A DNA stretch of 64,000 bases from Alteromonas sp. IB21 (GCF_016405965.1 NZ_JAEFCD010000004.1:62001-126000), one strand, 5' to 3'. Shown: positions 9,163 through 20,036, numbered from the stretch's first letter. Notes: generated from the letters alone by a model not told the origin. Program-made: numbers and translations.

Positions 9163-10998
9163 ATGGCGCAAAGCAAGCAGTCTCAGATTAAACTCCTGAT
9201 TGCCAAAGGTAAAGAGCAAGGTTACTTAACCTTTGCAGAAGTTAACGACCACCTGCCGCAAGATATTGTCGATTCTGATCAAATCGAAGACATAATCCGC
9301 ATGATTAACGACATGGGAATTCAAGTATCTGAATCAGCTCCTGATGCAGATGAACTTCTCATGCAAGAAGCAAATGCCGATGAAGATGCTGCAGAAGCAG
9401 CAGCACAGGCACTTGCTACTGTAGAAAGTGAAATTGGCCGTACAACTGACCCTGTACGCATGTACATGCGTGAAATGGGTACTGTTGAACTTCTTACCCG
9501 TGAAGGCGAAATTGAAATCGCCAAGCGAATTGAAGACGGCATCAACCAAGTTCAGTGTTCTGTTGCTGAGTATCCTGAAGCAATTACATATTTATTGGAT
9601 CAGTGGGACCTTTACGAAGCGGAAGAAATTCGTCTAAGCGACATTATTTCTGGTTTTGTTGACCCTAATGATGATCAGGATCTTGCTCCAACAGCAACCC
9701 ATGTTGGCTCTGAATTGTCTGAAGAAGAATTAGATGATGAAGATGGCGATGATGATGAAGACGAAGAAGATGAAGAAGACGATAGCGGTGTTGACCCTGA
9801 GCTAGCACGCGAGCGCTTTACAGAGCTTCGTGAGCAGTACATCAAGACCCGTGAAGTTATTGAGAAGAAGGGACGCTCTCACGCGGATGCTCGCACACAG
9901 ATCAATGCACTAAGCGACGTTTTCAAAGAATTCCGTCTGGTTCCTAAGCAGTTCGACCGCATGGTTAAAAACATGCGTGAAATGATGGACAAAGTGCGCA
10001 TCCAAGAACGTCTTGTTATGAAGTTCTGCGTTGTTAATGCCAAAATGCCTAAGAAAGATTTCATTAAAGCATTTGCTGGCAACGAAACATCGACAGCGTG
10101 GTTGCACGAAACAATCAAGTCTGGTGCACCTTATGCTTCAGATCTTGCCGTTAACCAAGAAGAAATCGAGCGCTGTATCAGCAAGATGAACCAAGTTGAG
10201 CAAGAAACTGGCTTGGTTATCGCAGACATTAAAGACATCAACCGTCGCATGTCTATCGGTGAGGCAAAAGCACGCCGTGCGAAGAAAGAGATGGTTGAAG
10301 CTAACTTGCGTCTTGTTATTTCGATCGCTAAAAAGTACACCAACCGTGGTCTTCAATTCCTTGACCTTATTCAAGAAGGTAACATTGGTCTAATGAAGGC
10401 GGTAGATAAGTTTGAATACCGCCGCGGTTACAAATTCTCTACCTATGCAACGTGGTGGATTCGTCAGGCAATAACTCGTTCAATTGCAGATCAGGCGCGT
10501 ACAATTCGTATCCCTGTGCACATGATTGAAACGATTAACAAGCTGAACCGTATCTCTCGCCAAATGCTTCAGGAAATGGGTCGCGAGCCTACACCTGAAG
10601 AGTTGTCAGAGCGCATGTTGATGCCTGAAGATAAAATTCGTAAGGTACTTAAAATTGCAAAAGAGCCAATCTCGATGGAAACCCCCATCGGTGATGATGA
10701 AGATTCACATCTTGGCGACTTTATCGAGGACAGCACAATTATCCAGCCTCTCGATTCAGCAACAGGTGGAAGCTTGAAAGGCGCGACTCAGGAAGTACTA
10801 GCAGGCTTAACAGCTCGCGAAGCAAAAGTACTACGTATGCGTTTTGGTATCGATATGAACACTGACCATACACTTGAAGAAGTGGGTAAGCAGTTTGATG
10901 TAACACGTGAGCGTATTCGTCAAATTGAAGCGAAAGCACTTCGCAAGCTTCGCCATCCTAGCCGTTCTGAGCAGCTACGTAGTTTCTTAGACGAGTAG
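9163..10998 (+). CDS. rpoD: RNA polymerase sigma-70 factor RpoD
   Basis: The primary sigma factor (611 aa). Region 1.1 is at the N-terminus ([17 protein letters not shown]). A very acidic Asp/Glu stretch (residues about 190-215) lies in the non-conserved insert between regions 1.2 and 2.1. Region 2 has [38 protein letters not shown] and the [15 protein letters not shown] core for -10 recognition. Region 4 ends in [19 protein letters not shown] with the -35-reading helix. The ATG at 9163 gives MAQSKQSQ; an upstream TTG is less likely. It is the last gene of the macromolecular synthesis operon, followed by a strong terminator. Confidence 0.98.
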   Translation: MAQSKQSQIKLLIAKGKEQGYLTFAEVNDHLPQDIVDSDQIEDIIRMINDMGIQVSESAPDADELLMQEANADEDAAEAAAQALATVESEIGRTTDPVRMYMREMGTVELLTREGEIEIAKRIEDGINQVQCSVAEYPEAITYLLDQWDLYEAEEIRLSDIISGFVDPNDDQDLAPTATHVGSELSEEELDDEDGDDDEDEEDEEDDSGVDPELARERFTELREQYIKTREVIEKKGRSHADARTQINALSDVFKEFRLVPKQFDRMVKNMREMMDKVRIQERLVMKFCVVNAKMPKKDFIKAFAGNETSTAWLHETIKSGAPYASDLAVNQEEIERCISKMNQVEQETGLVIADIKDINRRMSIGEAKARRAKKEMVEANLRLVISIAKKYTNRGLQFLDLIQEGNIGLMKAVDKFEYRRGYKFSTYATWWIRQAITRSIADQARTIRIPVHMIETINKLNRISRQMLQEMGREPTPEELSERMLMPEDKIRKVLKIAKEPISMETPIGDDEDSHLGDFIEDSTIIQPLDSATGGSLKGATQEVLAGLTAREAKVLRMRFGIDMNTDHTLEEVGKQFDVTRERIRQIEAKALRKLRHPSRSEQLRSFLDE

Positions 10999-11020
10999 CT
11001 TTAGCGGTAGTATCATCAAT

Positions 11021-11053
11021 AAAAATCCCCAGCTTGTCCTGGGGATTTTTTTA
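11021..11053 (+). terminator. Rho-independent terminator after rpoD
   Basis: AAAAATCCCCAG and CTGGGGATTTTT form a 12-bp stem with a short CTTGTC loop, followed by more T residues. It ends the rpsU-yqeY-dnaG-rpoD transcript. Confidence 0.92.
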
Positions 11054-11190
11054 TTTGTGTCCCACAATAAACATTAAGAGAAAGATATTAATAGCGTCAC
11101 CTGCAAAAAAACCCCCATGCGGAGGCTCTAATCAGCGTTGCTCATCTAGGGCCCATATCGTGTCAAAGGACGCCTTTGAAAGCCTGTTAT

Positions 11191-12810
11191 TTACACCCTA
11201 AATTGCTTAGCAATAGACTCAAGGTGCTGCGCTAGGTCTGCAAGTTCATTACACATCGTGCCTAACTCTCCTGAGCGACTAGCCGTTTGCTCCGTGCGCT
11301 GATGAATTTCATCAACATGGCGAACAATGTCTACCGCCACCGTACGCTGATCTTCTGTATTATGTGCAATTTGCTCATTCATCTGATTAATGCGGCCGAT
11401 GGTACTTGTGATAGTTTCCAAGCTGCTTCCTGCCCTATTAGCAGTTTCTACACTGCTAGAGGCTTGCTCGGTACCGCGAGCCATTACTTCTACCGCAGAG
11501 TGTGCTGCGCTTTGTAACTGCTCGATGGTGCTTTGAATCTCTTCGGTAGATTGCTGAGTGCGCGATGCCAACGTTCTCACTTCATCAGCAACAACCGCAA
11601 AGCCTCGGCCTTGCTCACCCGCTCGTGCTGCTTCGATAGCAGCGTTTAGCGCGAGTAGGTTTGTTTGCTCAGCAATGCCTTTGATAACATCGAGTACAGA
11701 GCCAACTTTATTTGAATCGGATTCAAGTCGCGCGATCACGTCAGCAGTTTCACGTACGTTATCAGCTAACTGCTGAATGCTAGTCACTGTCTGCTGTACA
11801 ATTTGGCGCCCCTCGCTTGCAGCGCTGGTCGCCTCGTTGGCATCGCTTGCTGCCTGTGCAGCGCTATGAGCAACGCCATCAACCGAACCGCTCATCGTGT
11901 CTACAGCCCGCTTAGCATTTGTGGCCGAGCGCTGCTGGACATCTATCGTGCGCTGAGTCTCTTCCGTAACCCCACGTAAGTTTTGCGCAAGGTTAGAAAG
12001 GGGCAAGCTCGCTTCAACGACGTCTCGAACAACGCCCTGCAATTTATCCATGAATTGATTGAACCAGTAAACGAGTTCGCCAATCTCGTCTTCGCTTTTC
12101 GTTTCTATGCGTACCGTTAGGTCGCCATTTTCTTGCGCTATATCTTTGAGTGAGCGGACAACATCGTCAATGCTTTGCTTAATACCCCTCACAATGGGTA
12201 CGGCAGTAGCAAACAACAAAATAGTAACGACAATGGCTAAGATTACCCCTGTACTGATAAGCGAGGTATTTGCGCTGTCTGTGTTTTCAAACGCTTCTTC
12301 AAACGCTGCTTGCTGAGCATCTCTGAACTGAGACATAGATGCAATAACACCGTCATAAGATTTGTTCATTTTTGAAGAAAGCTCACCAAGGCGGCTAAAG
12401 TCAGCAGTGCCGTTAACCATGGACTGAGATACATCGAAAGCGGTGTTGAAGTATTCATCGAATCCAGATGAAATTCTAGAAATATCGCTGCGAAAATCGG
12501 GACTAATAGAAGCTATTTGGCTAAGACCTGCTTTCGCTTCATCAACAAGTTCTTGCGCCATGACGAGTGTGTCCTGATCGCCAGTAGTCACTGCGCTTGA
12601 AAGGGTGTCACGAACTTTTTGCATTTCAACAAGGGTTGAAGCGGATAACTGTAGCGCAGGGAACTGAACTTTTTGCACTCGCTCGAGGGTCGCGCCGTTA
12701 TTCAAAGCGGTATAAACAGTAATAAGCAAGTAAATAATAAAACTTAGCGCTGCGATACCCGGAATAAGGAAGATCTTAGTCGCAATTGGCATTTTTTTTA
12801 AAAAGTTCAT
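11191..12810 (-). CDS. Methyl-accepting chemotaxis protein, transmembrane
   Basis: A 539-aa inner-membrane chemoreceptor. Topology: N-terminal TM helix (about residues 13-33), a periplasmic ligand domain of about 150 residues rich in helices, a second TM (about 185-207), a HAMP linker containing [13 protein letters not shown], and a cytoplasmic signalling domain with the highly conserved hairpin tip [20 protein letters not shown] and [15 protein letters not shown]. It would signal to CheA/CheW. No C-terminal CheR-docking pentapeptide is seen. The ATG at 12810 has GTGGAA in front; a GTG at 12822 is an alternative. The ligand is unknown, and no che genes are nearby. Confidence 0.93.
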   Translation of the reverse strand: MNFLKKMPIATKIFLIPGIAALSFIIYLLITVYTALNNGATLERVQKVQFPALQLSASTLVEMQKVRDTLSSAVTTGDQDTLVMAQELVDEAKAGLSQIASISPDFRSDISRISSGFDEYFNTAFDVSQSMVNGTADFSRLGELSSKMNKSYDGVIASMSQFRDAQQAAFEEAFENTDSANTSLISTGVILAIVVTILLFATAVPIVRGIKQSIDDVVRSLKDIAQENGDLTVRIETKSEDEIGELVYWFNQFMDKLQGVVRDVVEASLPLSNLAQNLRGVTEETQRTIDVQQRSATNAKRAVDTMSGSVDGVAHSAAQAASDANEATSAASEGRQIVQQTVTSIQQLADNVRETADVIARLESDSNKVGSVLDVIKGIAEQTNLLALNAAIEAARAGEQGRGFAVVADEVRTLASRTQQSTEEIQSTIEQLQSAAHSAVEVMARGTEQASSSVETANRAGSSLETITSTIGRINQMNEQIAHNTEDQRTVAVDIVRHVDEIHQRTEQTASRSGELGTMCNELADLAQHLESIAKQFRV

Positions 12811-12919
12811 TCGCTGTTCCACTGTTATTATATTTGCTCAATAGTTTTCTAAGTATGAGTGAAAAACTATCTTGTTCTACTTTATCTACTTAATAGCGAA
12901 AATCTTTAATTTAATTATA

Positions 12920-12943
12920 GGCCTCGCACTTATGTGCGAGGCC
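12920..12943 (-). terminator. Hairpin downstream of the porin gene
   Basis: GGCCTCGCAC and GTGCGAGGCC make a perfect 10-bp stem with a TTAT loop, 10 bases past the porin stop codon. On the minus strand the trailing sequence is A/T-rich but not a clean T run, so termination is likely but not certain. Confidence 0.6.
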
Positions 12944-12953
12944 AAGCAGAGTT

Positions 12954-14153
12954 TTAGAACGTGTAGTTCACACCTACTTTTAATAGTGTAGCATCGTTCA
13001 AATCGTTTAGGTCGTCTGAGTACCAAGTGACATCAGTTTTAAGCGCAAAACCTGGTTCAACGTCGTAACGCACACCAACGGTAACTGCAGATACATCAAG
13101 ATTTTGCTGCGCAGCTATACCAGCAGCTGTTTGATAGATGCCAGCCACGCCAGCAGCACCATTCCATGTTGCATCAACCACTGCGTCACCTGTCGCGATT
13201 GTTGCAGGCAGTGCAGCAATCAGGCCTAACTGGTCGCCATTATCAGCTTCTTCAACTTCATAGGTAATGTGCGGAGTAAACTTACCAAAACGCATGCCAG
13301 CGGTAACGTACCATGCTTTGTTATCAGCAATAACAGAACCGTCAACTTCTGTTTGTGTAAATTCCGCACCTATAAACCAATCGTATTTATCGATATCAAC
13401 GGCAACCTCAAAAAACGTTCCCGTGTCTTCATTAACGCTGAAACCTTCAGCCGCAGTTGAAGCGGTAGGGATGAATGCACCATATTGCGCTAGACCACCG
13501 ACAAAAGTGTCGAAGTCTGGATTTGCTGCGCTAGTTTTGCCGCGCGCTAACAAAGTACGCGCACTAAACCAATCGCGCGTCGCTTCAAAAGAAACTGCAA
13601 CAACATCCTCTAATGCCAACGCTGCAGGTGTACCGGAAATGGTTGTGTCAGCTTCAACACGCCCAACCGTAAATTGTGCACCGTATTCCCAGTCACCTGA
13701 GTAGTTCATATAGTCAACACGAACACCGTCGATATTATTAAAGTCGATGCCATAAACCGCATCTGGCGGTGTAAGCCAGTGGTAAGAATAACCGATATCA
13801 AGTGACGCTGAATATTTGAAGAGCGGCATACGTAGGCGACCGGCACTGATATTGACATTGTTATTCAATACATACGTCATATAAGCCCATTCGAAGTCTG
13901 CGTCGTAATCATCTCTACCGCGACCAACCAACTGAGCCGTCGCCGATAATTTATCGCTCACCTCTCCACGAACTTGGAGACCAAATACACTGGCTGGGTC
14001 AAAGCTAAAATCACTGTCGTAGTCGTAAACTGATTCGTCGTCATCTAGCGTCATGCCAGCGATCAAGTTAGCAAAGCCGTTAATTTGAATATCGGCAAAT
14101 GATGGAGTAGCCAAAAGGCCAGCCATAGATAAGATAGCTAATTGGGTTTTCAT
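12954..14153 (-). CDS. Outer-membrane porin
   Basis: A 399-aa beta-barrel protein. Signal peptide MKTQLAILSMAGLLATPSFA, then alternating beta strands rich in Tyr, Asp and Gly, ending in ...GVNYTF with the C-terminal Phe expected of outer-membrane barrels. Segments such as ISAGRLRMPLFKYS and TPPDAVYGI resemble anion or phosphate-selective porin-like proteins of marine Gammaproteobacteria, but the specificity is inferred. A good AAGGAAC site precedes the ATG. The gene immediately upstream, on the same strand, encodes a small PstS-like protein, so the pair may act in phosphate or other oxyanion uptake. Confidence 0.82.
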   Translation of the reverse strand: MKTQLAILSMAGLLATPSFADIQINGFANLIAGMTLDDDESVYDYDSDFSFDPASVFGLQVRGEVSDKLSATAQLVGRGRDDYDADFEWAYMTYVLNNNVNISAGRLRMPLFKYSASLDIGYSYHWLTPPDAVYGIDFNNIDGVRVDYMNYSGDWEYGAQFTVGRVEADTTISGTPAALALEDVVAVSFEATRDWFSARTLLARGKTSAANPDFDTFVGGLAQYGAFIPTASTAAEGFSVNEDTGTFFEVAVDIDKYDWFIGAEFTQTEVDGSVIADNKAWYVTAGMRFGKFTPHITYEVEEADNGDQLGLIAALPATIATGDAVVDATWNGAAGVAGIYQTAAGIAAQQNLDVSAVTVGVRYDVEPGFALKTDVTWYSDDLNDLNDATLLKVGVNYTF

Positions 14154-14187
14154 GCGTGTTCCTTAAATTCTTTGTATAAACGGTCAG

Positions 14188-14592
14188 TTAAAAGGTTGCG
14201 ACAACGCGCACGCTGTCGTTCACTGCGCTGGCATCGACATAACCAATAGCGCCGGGATTACCCGCTACTGCAGAAACAACTTCTGCGTCGCTACCCAATG
14301 CTTTCGGTGGTTGACCTTTGCCGGTAAACACAAGCTTCGACCAAAAAGCAGTAAGCTGGGCTGCCGTTTTATTCAACACTTTGTCATTGAATTCGTCAGT
14401 GGTCGCTTGTCCTTCCGCAAGTGCAACAGGCTCCGCTTGCGCACCGCCGGGAAAAGCCTTGGCTTTGTTCAAGAAAATTCGGCTTATACTGTCTTTATCG
14501 AGTGAGTCACCATTGCTGGGATGCACAATAACGGCCACGTCGGCAACTGCAACGTTACAGCAAAGCGCTGCTGCTAATATCCATTTCTTCAT
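14188..14592 (-). CDS. Small PstS-like phosphate-binding protein
   Basis: A 134-aa exported protein: signal peptide MKKWILAAALCCNVAVA, then DVAVIVHPSN, DKDSISRIFLNKAKAFPGG, AFWSKLVF and GAIGYVD, which resemble the N- and C-terminal parts of PstS-type substrate-binding proteins in shortened form (PstS itself is over 300 aa). It lies 34 bases upstream of the porin on the same strand, and the pair is probably an operon. It may bind phosphate or help the porin; it lacks the full two-lobe domain, so a classical ABC role is doubtful. An AGAGGAC ribosome site is present. Confidence 0.75.
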   Translation of the reverse strand: MKKWILAAALCCNVAVADVAVIVHPSNGDSLDKDSISRIFLNKAKAFPGGAQAEPVALAEGQATTDEFNDKVLNKTAAQLTAFWSKLVFTGKGQPPKALGSDAEVVSAVAGNPGAIGYVDASAVNDSVRVVATF

Positions 14593-15081
14593 GATGTGTC
14601 CTCTAAAGTATGTTGAGATACGCGCTCACCGCTATCTACTCTTTAAACACTATTATTTGAATCTTAGTTCGAGTGTGTTGTCGCGGCTGGCGAATATGGG
14701 CATGTTCGCTCACATAATTACGACGTGGTAAGTATTAGTCACAAACGCCATAATCGCCAATTTGAGCATAAAAATTTAATGTCTATAAATTAGTGACTTA
14801 TATAAACACTGGTAATTGGCGCGGAGTGTAGTGGAAGAAAAAAGTTAAGCAACTATACCTACGTCTAACGGGTACAATTAATACTTACAACGCTGAATAA
14901 GATAGAAAAATACAACTCCTCAAAACCCGAAAAACATTTGATTATCATAAACTTAAATTAAAACATTTTATTAACAAAGTAATACAGAGGCATGCTAACG
15001 TATTAAAATAAATACGTTATTAATTTATGGTTTATCTGACCAAGAGGTCAACAATGCAGGGCAAGTGCCCTGCATATAGAA
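14593..15081. other. Intergenic region without a recognisable gene
   Basis: An A/T-rich stretch between the RND permease 3' end and the small PstS-like gene. It must hold the promoter of the PstS-like/porin pair on the minus strand. I looked for a Pho-box-like repeat and found none that convinces. No coding region or strong hairpin is supported. Confidence 0.4.
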
Positions 15082-18000
15082 TTATGATTCACCTTTTTTG
15101 TAAGGAATTTCTTCTTCAAGTCGCTCAATTTCTTTGGTTCGCTTAAGTGGTGAACCGGTATTACGAGCTAGCCAACTATAGGCTGTTGGCACAACGTATA
15201 GTGTCATAAAAGCTGAAACTAAAACGCCGGAGAAAATAACCATACCGATCACCATTCGACTTTCGGCGCCGGGGCCTGAGGCAAGAACTAAAGGAAGAGA
15301 GCTAAATACAGTGGTAAAGCCTGTCATTACAATGGGACGCAGGCGCTGGGCCGCGGCACGCTTCAATGCATACTCAAATTCCATGCCCGCATCCCGCAGC
15401 TGATTGGCAAACTCCACGATGAGTATGCCGTTTTTAGCGGCGAGTCCAATGAGCATAACTAGTCCAATCTGACTGTATATATTGATTGTCATTCCACTGA
15501 AAAACAAACCGATATAGGCGCCTACCAACGCCAATGGCACGGTGAGCATGATCACCAGTGGATGTATCCAGCTTTCGAATTGAGCAGCCAAAATCAGATA
15601 CGTAATGGCGAGAGCGAGTATAAATACATACACAAAAGAATTGCCGGCTTCTTGATAAAGCTGCGACTCTCCTTTGTAGTCTATCGAAACATTATCGGGA
15701 AGCTCCGTCGCGACAATATCTTCAAGATAAGCAAGCGCTTCACCTAGTGTATAACCGTCAGCTAAATTTGCGGAAATCGTGACTGCTCGCATCCTGTTGT
15801 AGCGATTTAACTGGGCTGATGTTGCCTGCTCTTCAAACGTTAGCAAATTATCCATGGGAATCAGCTCTCCGGTTCTCGCAGAGCGTACGTATAGATTTTC
15901 TATGCTATTAGGGCTTCTAAAATCTTCTTCAATCCCTTCCATGATTACGTCGTATTCCTCTCCTCTATCCAGGAAAGTGGATACGCGACGCTGCCCTAGC
16001 ATCACTTCTAATGTGCCGCCTATATCGCTGATAGACACGCCGAGATCTGCGGCCCTGTCACGATTAATATTCACCAACAGCTGAGGTGACGTTTCTTTAT
16101 AGTCTGAGTCAAGGCGGATAAGACCAGGATTGTTGGCCGCTTTTTCAAGCACGATATCTCGCCATGCAACTAAATTTTCATAGGTATCACCTTGCAATAC
16201 GAATTGCACCGGCCGACCCAAACCGCCCCCCGAGATTCCACTTCGCATTATGGCGAAAGCACGTACATCAGGAACAGAATTCAGTTTCCCGCTAATTTCG
16301 TCCATTAGATTAAAGGTACTAAAATCACGCTCATCCCAATCGGCAGAACCGACAATCGCGATACCCGCATTACCACCAAACCCTGGAGTTCGTACAAGTA
16401 ACCGATTTATTTTTCCATTTTCTCGGTAGGGCATTAAGATGCTTTCAATCTTCTCAAGGTTTTTTGCATTACTTTCAAAGCTTGCCCCTTCCTGTGCATT
16501 CATCAGAATAAAGAAATTACCCCTGTCCTCTTTAGGGACAAACTCACTTGGCACTTTCTCTGACAGTTGAACAAGAGCAACAACTGCAATAACGAGCATT
16601 AATAGCATAAGAATAGGCTGATGCAGTGTTTTGCCTAGCGTATTGAAGTAGCCGCTTTCAAGTTGTGAAAAACGCTTATCCATCCAACTTCCAAAACCTG
16701 ATGAGCGGGTGCGTTTTTTGAGAATTTTCGACGCCATCATTGGTGAGAGGGTAAGCGCAGTAAAGCTTGAGAACGCGACAGCGGCGGCAATCGCCAGTGC
16801 AAATTCAGTGAACAGTCTTCCTATATTTCCTTCAAGAAATACCAATGGCACAAACACCGAAATAAGAACAAGGGTTGTAGCAATTACGGCAAAACCCACT
16901 TCTTTAGCGCCGCGATAAGCCGCTAATATTGGAGGCTCTCCCATCTCGATGCGACGGTATATGTTTTCAAGGACAACAATGGCATCATCGACCACTAAAC
17001 CAATGGCGAGTACCATTGCAAGCAAAGTAAGCAGGTTGATTGAAAAACCCAATGCATACATCACGATGAAGGCTGCAATTATCGAAACCGGCACGGTAAC
17101 CGCTGGAATTAACGTTGCTCGAATATTCCCTAGAAACACATAGATCACAATAACAACCATCAACATGGCAATGCCAAGCGTTTCATACACTTCATTGATA
17201 GACGCCTCAATGAAAACGGATGAGTCGTAACTTGGAACAATGAAAATATTGTCGGGAAGCGTTGCCTCTATTTTTTCTATTTGCGCTTTTGCTGCCCGCG
17301 CGACATCGAGAGTATTTGCTTTAGACTGCTTTATTATTCCCAGCCCTATCATATTTACACCGTCGCCACGAAACTCGGTTTCGTCATCTTCGGCGGTCAG
17401 TTCAACGTTAGCAATTTCACCTAAGCGAACGAGATAGCCGTTATCACCTACAGCAACCGTAAGCGCAGCAAAATCATCGGGAGAAAGAAAGGTTCTTGCC
17501 ACCCGTACTTCAAAGTTCCTATCGGTACTTTCCACCTCACCGGCTGGCAGTTCAACATTTTCAGCGCGAATAACTCGCTCAACATCGGCTACGGTTATTC
17601 CTCTTGCTGCCATCGCGTTGCGATCTAAAAACACCTTCATGGCATAGCGTTTACCGCCCCCTAACTGCACTCGGGCTACGCCATCCACAATGGATAACCT
17701 GTCGACTAGCACACGCTCAGCATAATCCGTTAGCTCCATCGTATTAAGGTTAGTGCTTCGCAAGTTGTACCAAACGACGGCACTTTCGTCTGAGTTAGCT
17801 TTTGATACTTCAGGCGGATCGGCCTGATCAGGCAGGTTATTTAACGCCCGGCTTACTCGTTCACGCACGTCATTCGCAGCGGCATCAATATCCCGCGATA
17901 ATTTAAATTCGATAGTAATGTCAGACCGACCGTTGCGAGAAGTAGAGGTAACATTCTTAATACCTTCAATACCCGAAATTCTATCTTCCAAAAGTTGAGT

Positions 18001-18189
18001 GATGCGGGTTTCAACAATATTTGCTGAGGCGCCTGTATAAGTTGTGCTAACCGAGACTATTGGAGGGTCAATATCTGGGTACTCTCGCAAGCTCAACATA
18101 GTGAACGCGACAATACCAAAGATGATCAATAGCAAATTGATAACGGTAGCAAAAACCGGGCGCTTTACGGAAACGTCTGATAGTAACAT
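15082..18189 (-). CDS. RND efflux pump permease (AcrB/MexB-type family)
   Basis: A 1035-aa inner-membrane proton-driven exporter of the HAE-1 type. It starts MLLSDVSVKRPVFATVINLL, and the proton-relay pair lies in LAIGLVVDDAIVVLENIYRR. The second half ends with LIGLAAKNGILIVEFANQLR and RLRPIVMTGFTTV. Two large periplasmic loops and 12 hydrophobic helices fit the family. It begins 13 bases after the adaptor gene, so the two form an operon. No TolC-type outer-membrane gene is linked, so a shared TolC is inferred. Substrates cannot be deduced. An AGGGGGCC ribosome site precedes the ATG. Confidence 0.95.
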   Translation of the reverse strand: MLLSDVSVKRPVFATVINLLLIIFGIVAFTMLSLREYPDIDPPIVSVSTTYTGASANIVETRITQLLEDRISGIEGIKNVTSTSRNGRSDITIEFKLSRDIDAAANDVRERVSRALNNLPDQADPPEVSKANSDESAVVWYNLRSTNLNTMELTDYAERVLVDRLSIVDGVARVQLGGGKRYAMKVFLDRNAMAARGITVADVERVIRAENVELPAGEVESTDRNFEVRVARTFLSPDDFAALTVAVGDNGYLVRLGEIANVELTAEDDETEFRGDGVNMIGLGIIKQSKANTLDVARAAKAQIEKIEATLPDNIFIVPSYDSSVFIEASINEVYETLGIAMLMVVIVIYVFLGNIRATLIPAVTVPVSIIAAFIVMYALGFSINLLTLLAMVLAIGLVVDDAIVVLENIYRRIEMGEPPILAAYRGAKEVGFAVIATTLVLISVFVPLVFLEGNIGRLFTEFALAIAAAVAFSSFTALTLSPMMASKILKKRTRSSGFGSWMDKRFSQLESGYFNTLGKTLHQPILMLLMLVIAVVALVQLSEKVPSEFVPKEDRGNFFILMNAQEGASFESNAKNLEKIESILMPYRENGKINRLLVRTPGFGGNAGIAIVGSADWDERDFSTFNLMDEISGKLNSVPDVRAFAIMRSGISGGGLGRPVQFVLQGDTYENLVAWRDIVLEKAANNPGLIRLDSDYKETSPQLLVNINRDRAADLGVSISDIGGTLEVMLGQRRVSTFLDRGEEYDVIMEGIEEDFRSPNSIENLYVRSARTGELIPMDNLLTFEEQATSAQLNRYNRMRAVTISANLADGYTLGEALAYLEDIVATELPDNVSIDYKGESQLYQEAGNSFVYVFILALAITYLILAAQFESWIHPLVIMLTVPLALVGAYIGLFFSGMTINIYSQIGLVMLIGLAAKNGILIVEFANQLRDAGMEFEYALKRAAAQRLRPIVMTGFTTVFSSLPLVLASGPGAESRMVIGMVIFSGVLVSAFMTLYVVPTAYSWLARNTGSPLKRTKEIERLEEEIPYKKGES

Positions 18190-18202
18190 AGCAGTCGGCC
18201 CC

Positions 18203-19252
18203 CTAGCGGTTAAGAACGTTAACCGGAGACTGATCTCGCACGCGCAGCGTCCCCTCGGTTATAATTTCATCCCCTTCGCTGAGACCACCGACTATTTGAA
18301 CCAAACCAGGTCGGCGCTCGCCTATTTCAACTTCCGTTTGATGGGCAATATTATTTTTAATGACGTAAACAAACTGTTTATCTTGCACAGGTACTAACGC
18401 TTTTTCAGGTAGCACTAGTGTATTTAAGACGCGCTTTTCTACCACGACGGTTAATAACATACCCGGACGTAAGCGCTTGTCTTGGTTATCGATTGTTGCT
18501 CTTACTCGAATAGAGCGACTAATGGGGTCGAGGCGGGTATCAATATTCGAAATGCTGCCATTGAAGGTTTCACCGGGATAAGCCACTGAGGATGCGGTAA
18601 GTGTCTGCCCCTTTGCAACGCTCGCCAAGTGATTTTCAGCGATGTTAAAATCTACTTTGATAACGCTGATATCATCTAATGATGTGATGGTATCGCCTGG
18701 CTGCACTAAAGAGCCGATGCTGATTTCTCGGTTACCTAAAAGCCCGCTGAAAGGCGCGCGAATTTGCAAATCATCGAGCTGGGCTAAGGCAATATTCAGC
18801 TGAGCTTCAAGCGCTTTTACACGAGCCTGTTGTTCATCGAGCAGTTGTTCGGATGTGGCGTTCGACTGACGCAGATCGGCTATACGCGTAAATTGTCGCT
18901 TTGCCTCATCTATATTCGCTCTTAGTTCTTCGACTCGAGCTCGCTCTTCTGTATCGTTAAGTTGGACAAGCACCTCGCCTTTTTTCGCCTCATCACCATC
19001 TTCAAAGTTAATGGCTTTTACCGTATCGGTAACTTGGGCGGTGATATTGACTGATTCGTTGGCAATTGCTGTGCCCAAGGATTCTATAGTAATAGGAAAT
19101 GCTTGCGAAGAAACAAACGCCGTATTGACCGGCGTAGCCCTTGGACCACTCTGGCTGGCGCTTTGTTCTTCAGGGATATTTAAGTACACCACAATACCTG
19201 CGAGCAATACCACACCAATGAGTAATGGCGATAAAGAAAATCGTGAAGACAT
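18203..19252 (-). CDS. RND efflux periplasmic adaptor subunit
   Basis: A membrane-fusion protein of 349 aa. An N-terminal membrane anchor (residues about 8-24) precedes the lipoyl half-motif INFEDGDEAKKGEVLVQLND, then a helical hairpin rich in Glu/Gln/Leu (about 90-150), the second lipoyl half LQIRAPFSGLLGNREIS, and beta-barrel and membrane-proximal domains ending in GTLRVRDQSPVNV. The ATG at 19252 has a strong AGGAAAGG site; an in-frame upstream ATG at 19288 is less likely. It links the RND permease to an outer-membrane channel. It is the first gene of the two-gene efflux operon; no regulator is adjacent. Confidence 0.94.
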   Translation of the reverse strand: MSSRFSLSPLLIGVVLLAGIVVYLNIPEEQSASQSGPRATPVNTAFVSSQAFPITIESLGTAIANESVNITAQVTDTVKAINFEDGDEAKKGEVLVQLNDTEERARVEELRANIDEAKRQFTRIADLRQSNATSEQLLDEQQARVKALEAQLNIALAQLDDLQIRAPFSGLLGNREISIGSLVQPGDTITSLDDISVIKVDFNIAENHLASVAKGQTLTASSVAYPGETFNGSISNIDTRLDPISRSIRVRATIDNQDKRLRPGMLLTVVVEKRVLNTLVLPEKALVPVQDKQFVYVIKNNIAHQTEVEIGERRPGLVQIVGGLSEGDEIITEGTLRVRDQSPVNVLNR

Positions 19253-19490
19253 AACCTTTCCTATAGGTAAAAGCGTCCCACCGAGCATAATTTTTTATAA
19301 AAAAATATTGGTCAATGGGTACTCAAGCACACAAATAAGTCGCTCATATATCAGATAAGCGCCGCTAACCGTTAATTCGCGTACTGCGTTATTGTTGTTT
19401 TATTTTATTTTTTGCGTAGAGTCTGTGGCTTTATTGTCGTTGATATTTTAATAACCTTTAACAGACATAACCTGTATTTTACTCAAATCG

Positions 19491-20036
19491 ATGCGCAACT
19501 TATTTCACTTATCAGCTTTATTCGCTGTTTTAACGCTTTTCTCCTGTACGGGATCAGAACCTAGCAAACCTATGTGCCGTTTTTCGAGTGAGGTATTAGC
19601 AAGATTGGACGCGTTGCAAACAAATAGCGCATCAGAAGTCACTGCTGCGGCGTGCTTAATAAAAGTTGATAAAAAGGTGCTCCTAATAAGACACCGCCTG
19701 TCAAATAAACTTGATTTCCCTGGTGGTGGGCTTGCAAATAGTGAATCGCCAGCCTGTGCGGCTCATAGAGAAACATGGGAAGAAACGGGATTTAACGTAG
19801 AGGTTTCACAATATTTAGCGACGACAAAAAATGGCCTAGCCTTATTCGGCTGCGCACTAGATGCCGGTGTAGAAACGTTTCCTGACGCCTTTGATGCTCC
19901 ACCATGGGCTAAACTAGAGGTAAAAGGGCTGGAAAAGGTCGACCCATTCTCTATTGATGAGAAGTCAATGCGATTTGCAGACGACCTTATTCCCTTGCGC
20001 GATGGCTATACCCAATTCGTTATAAACCAGCACTGA
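19491..20036 (+). CDS. NUDIX hydrolase with lipoprotein-like signal peptide
   Basis: A 181-aa protein. The Nudix box is complete: GGLANSESPACAAHRE followed by TWEETGF matches GX5EX7REUXEEXGU, so nucleoside-diphosphate-derivative hydrolysis is expected. The N-terminus MRNLFHLSALFAVLTLFSC has a hydrophobic core and a Cys in a lipobox-like LFSC, followed by TGSEPSKP, suggesting export and lipid anchoring. This is unusual because most Nudix enzymes are cytoplasmic. The substrate is unknown. It precedes the class II aldolase gene by about 65 bases on the same strand, but that gene has its own ribosome site, so co-transcription is uncertain. Confidence 0.85.
   Translation: MRNLFHLSALFAVLTLFSCTGSEPSKPMCRFSSEVLARLDALQTNSASEVTAAACLIKVDKKVLLIRHRLSNKLDFPGGGLANSESPACAAHRETWEETGFNVEVSQYLATTKNGLALFGCALDAGVETFPDAFDAPPWAKLEVKGLEKVDPFSIDEKSMRFADDLIPLRDGYTQFVINQH

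Noticed and set aside
14593..15081. Pho box upstream of the PstS-like/porin pair
   Set aside because: No tandem seven-base repeat near the consensus could be found by eye.
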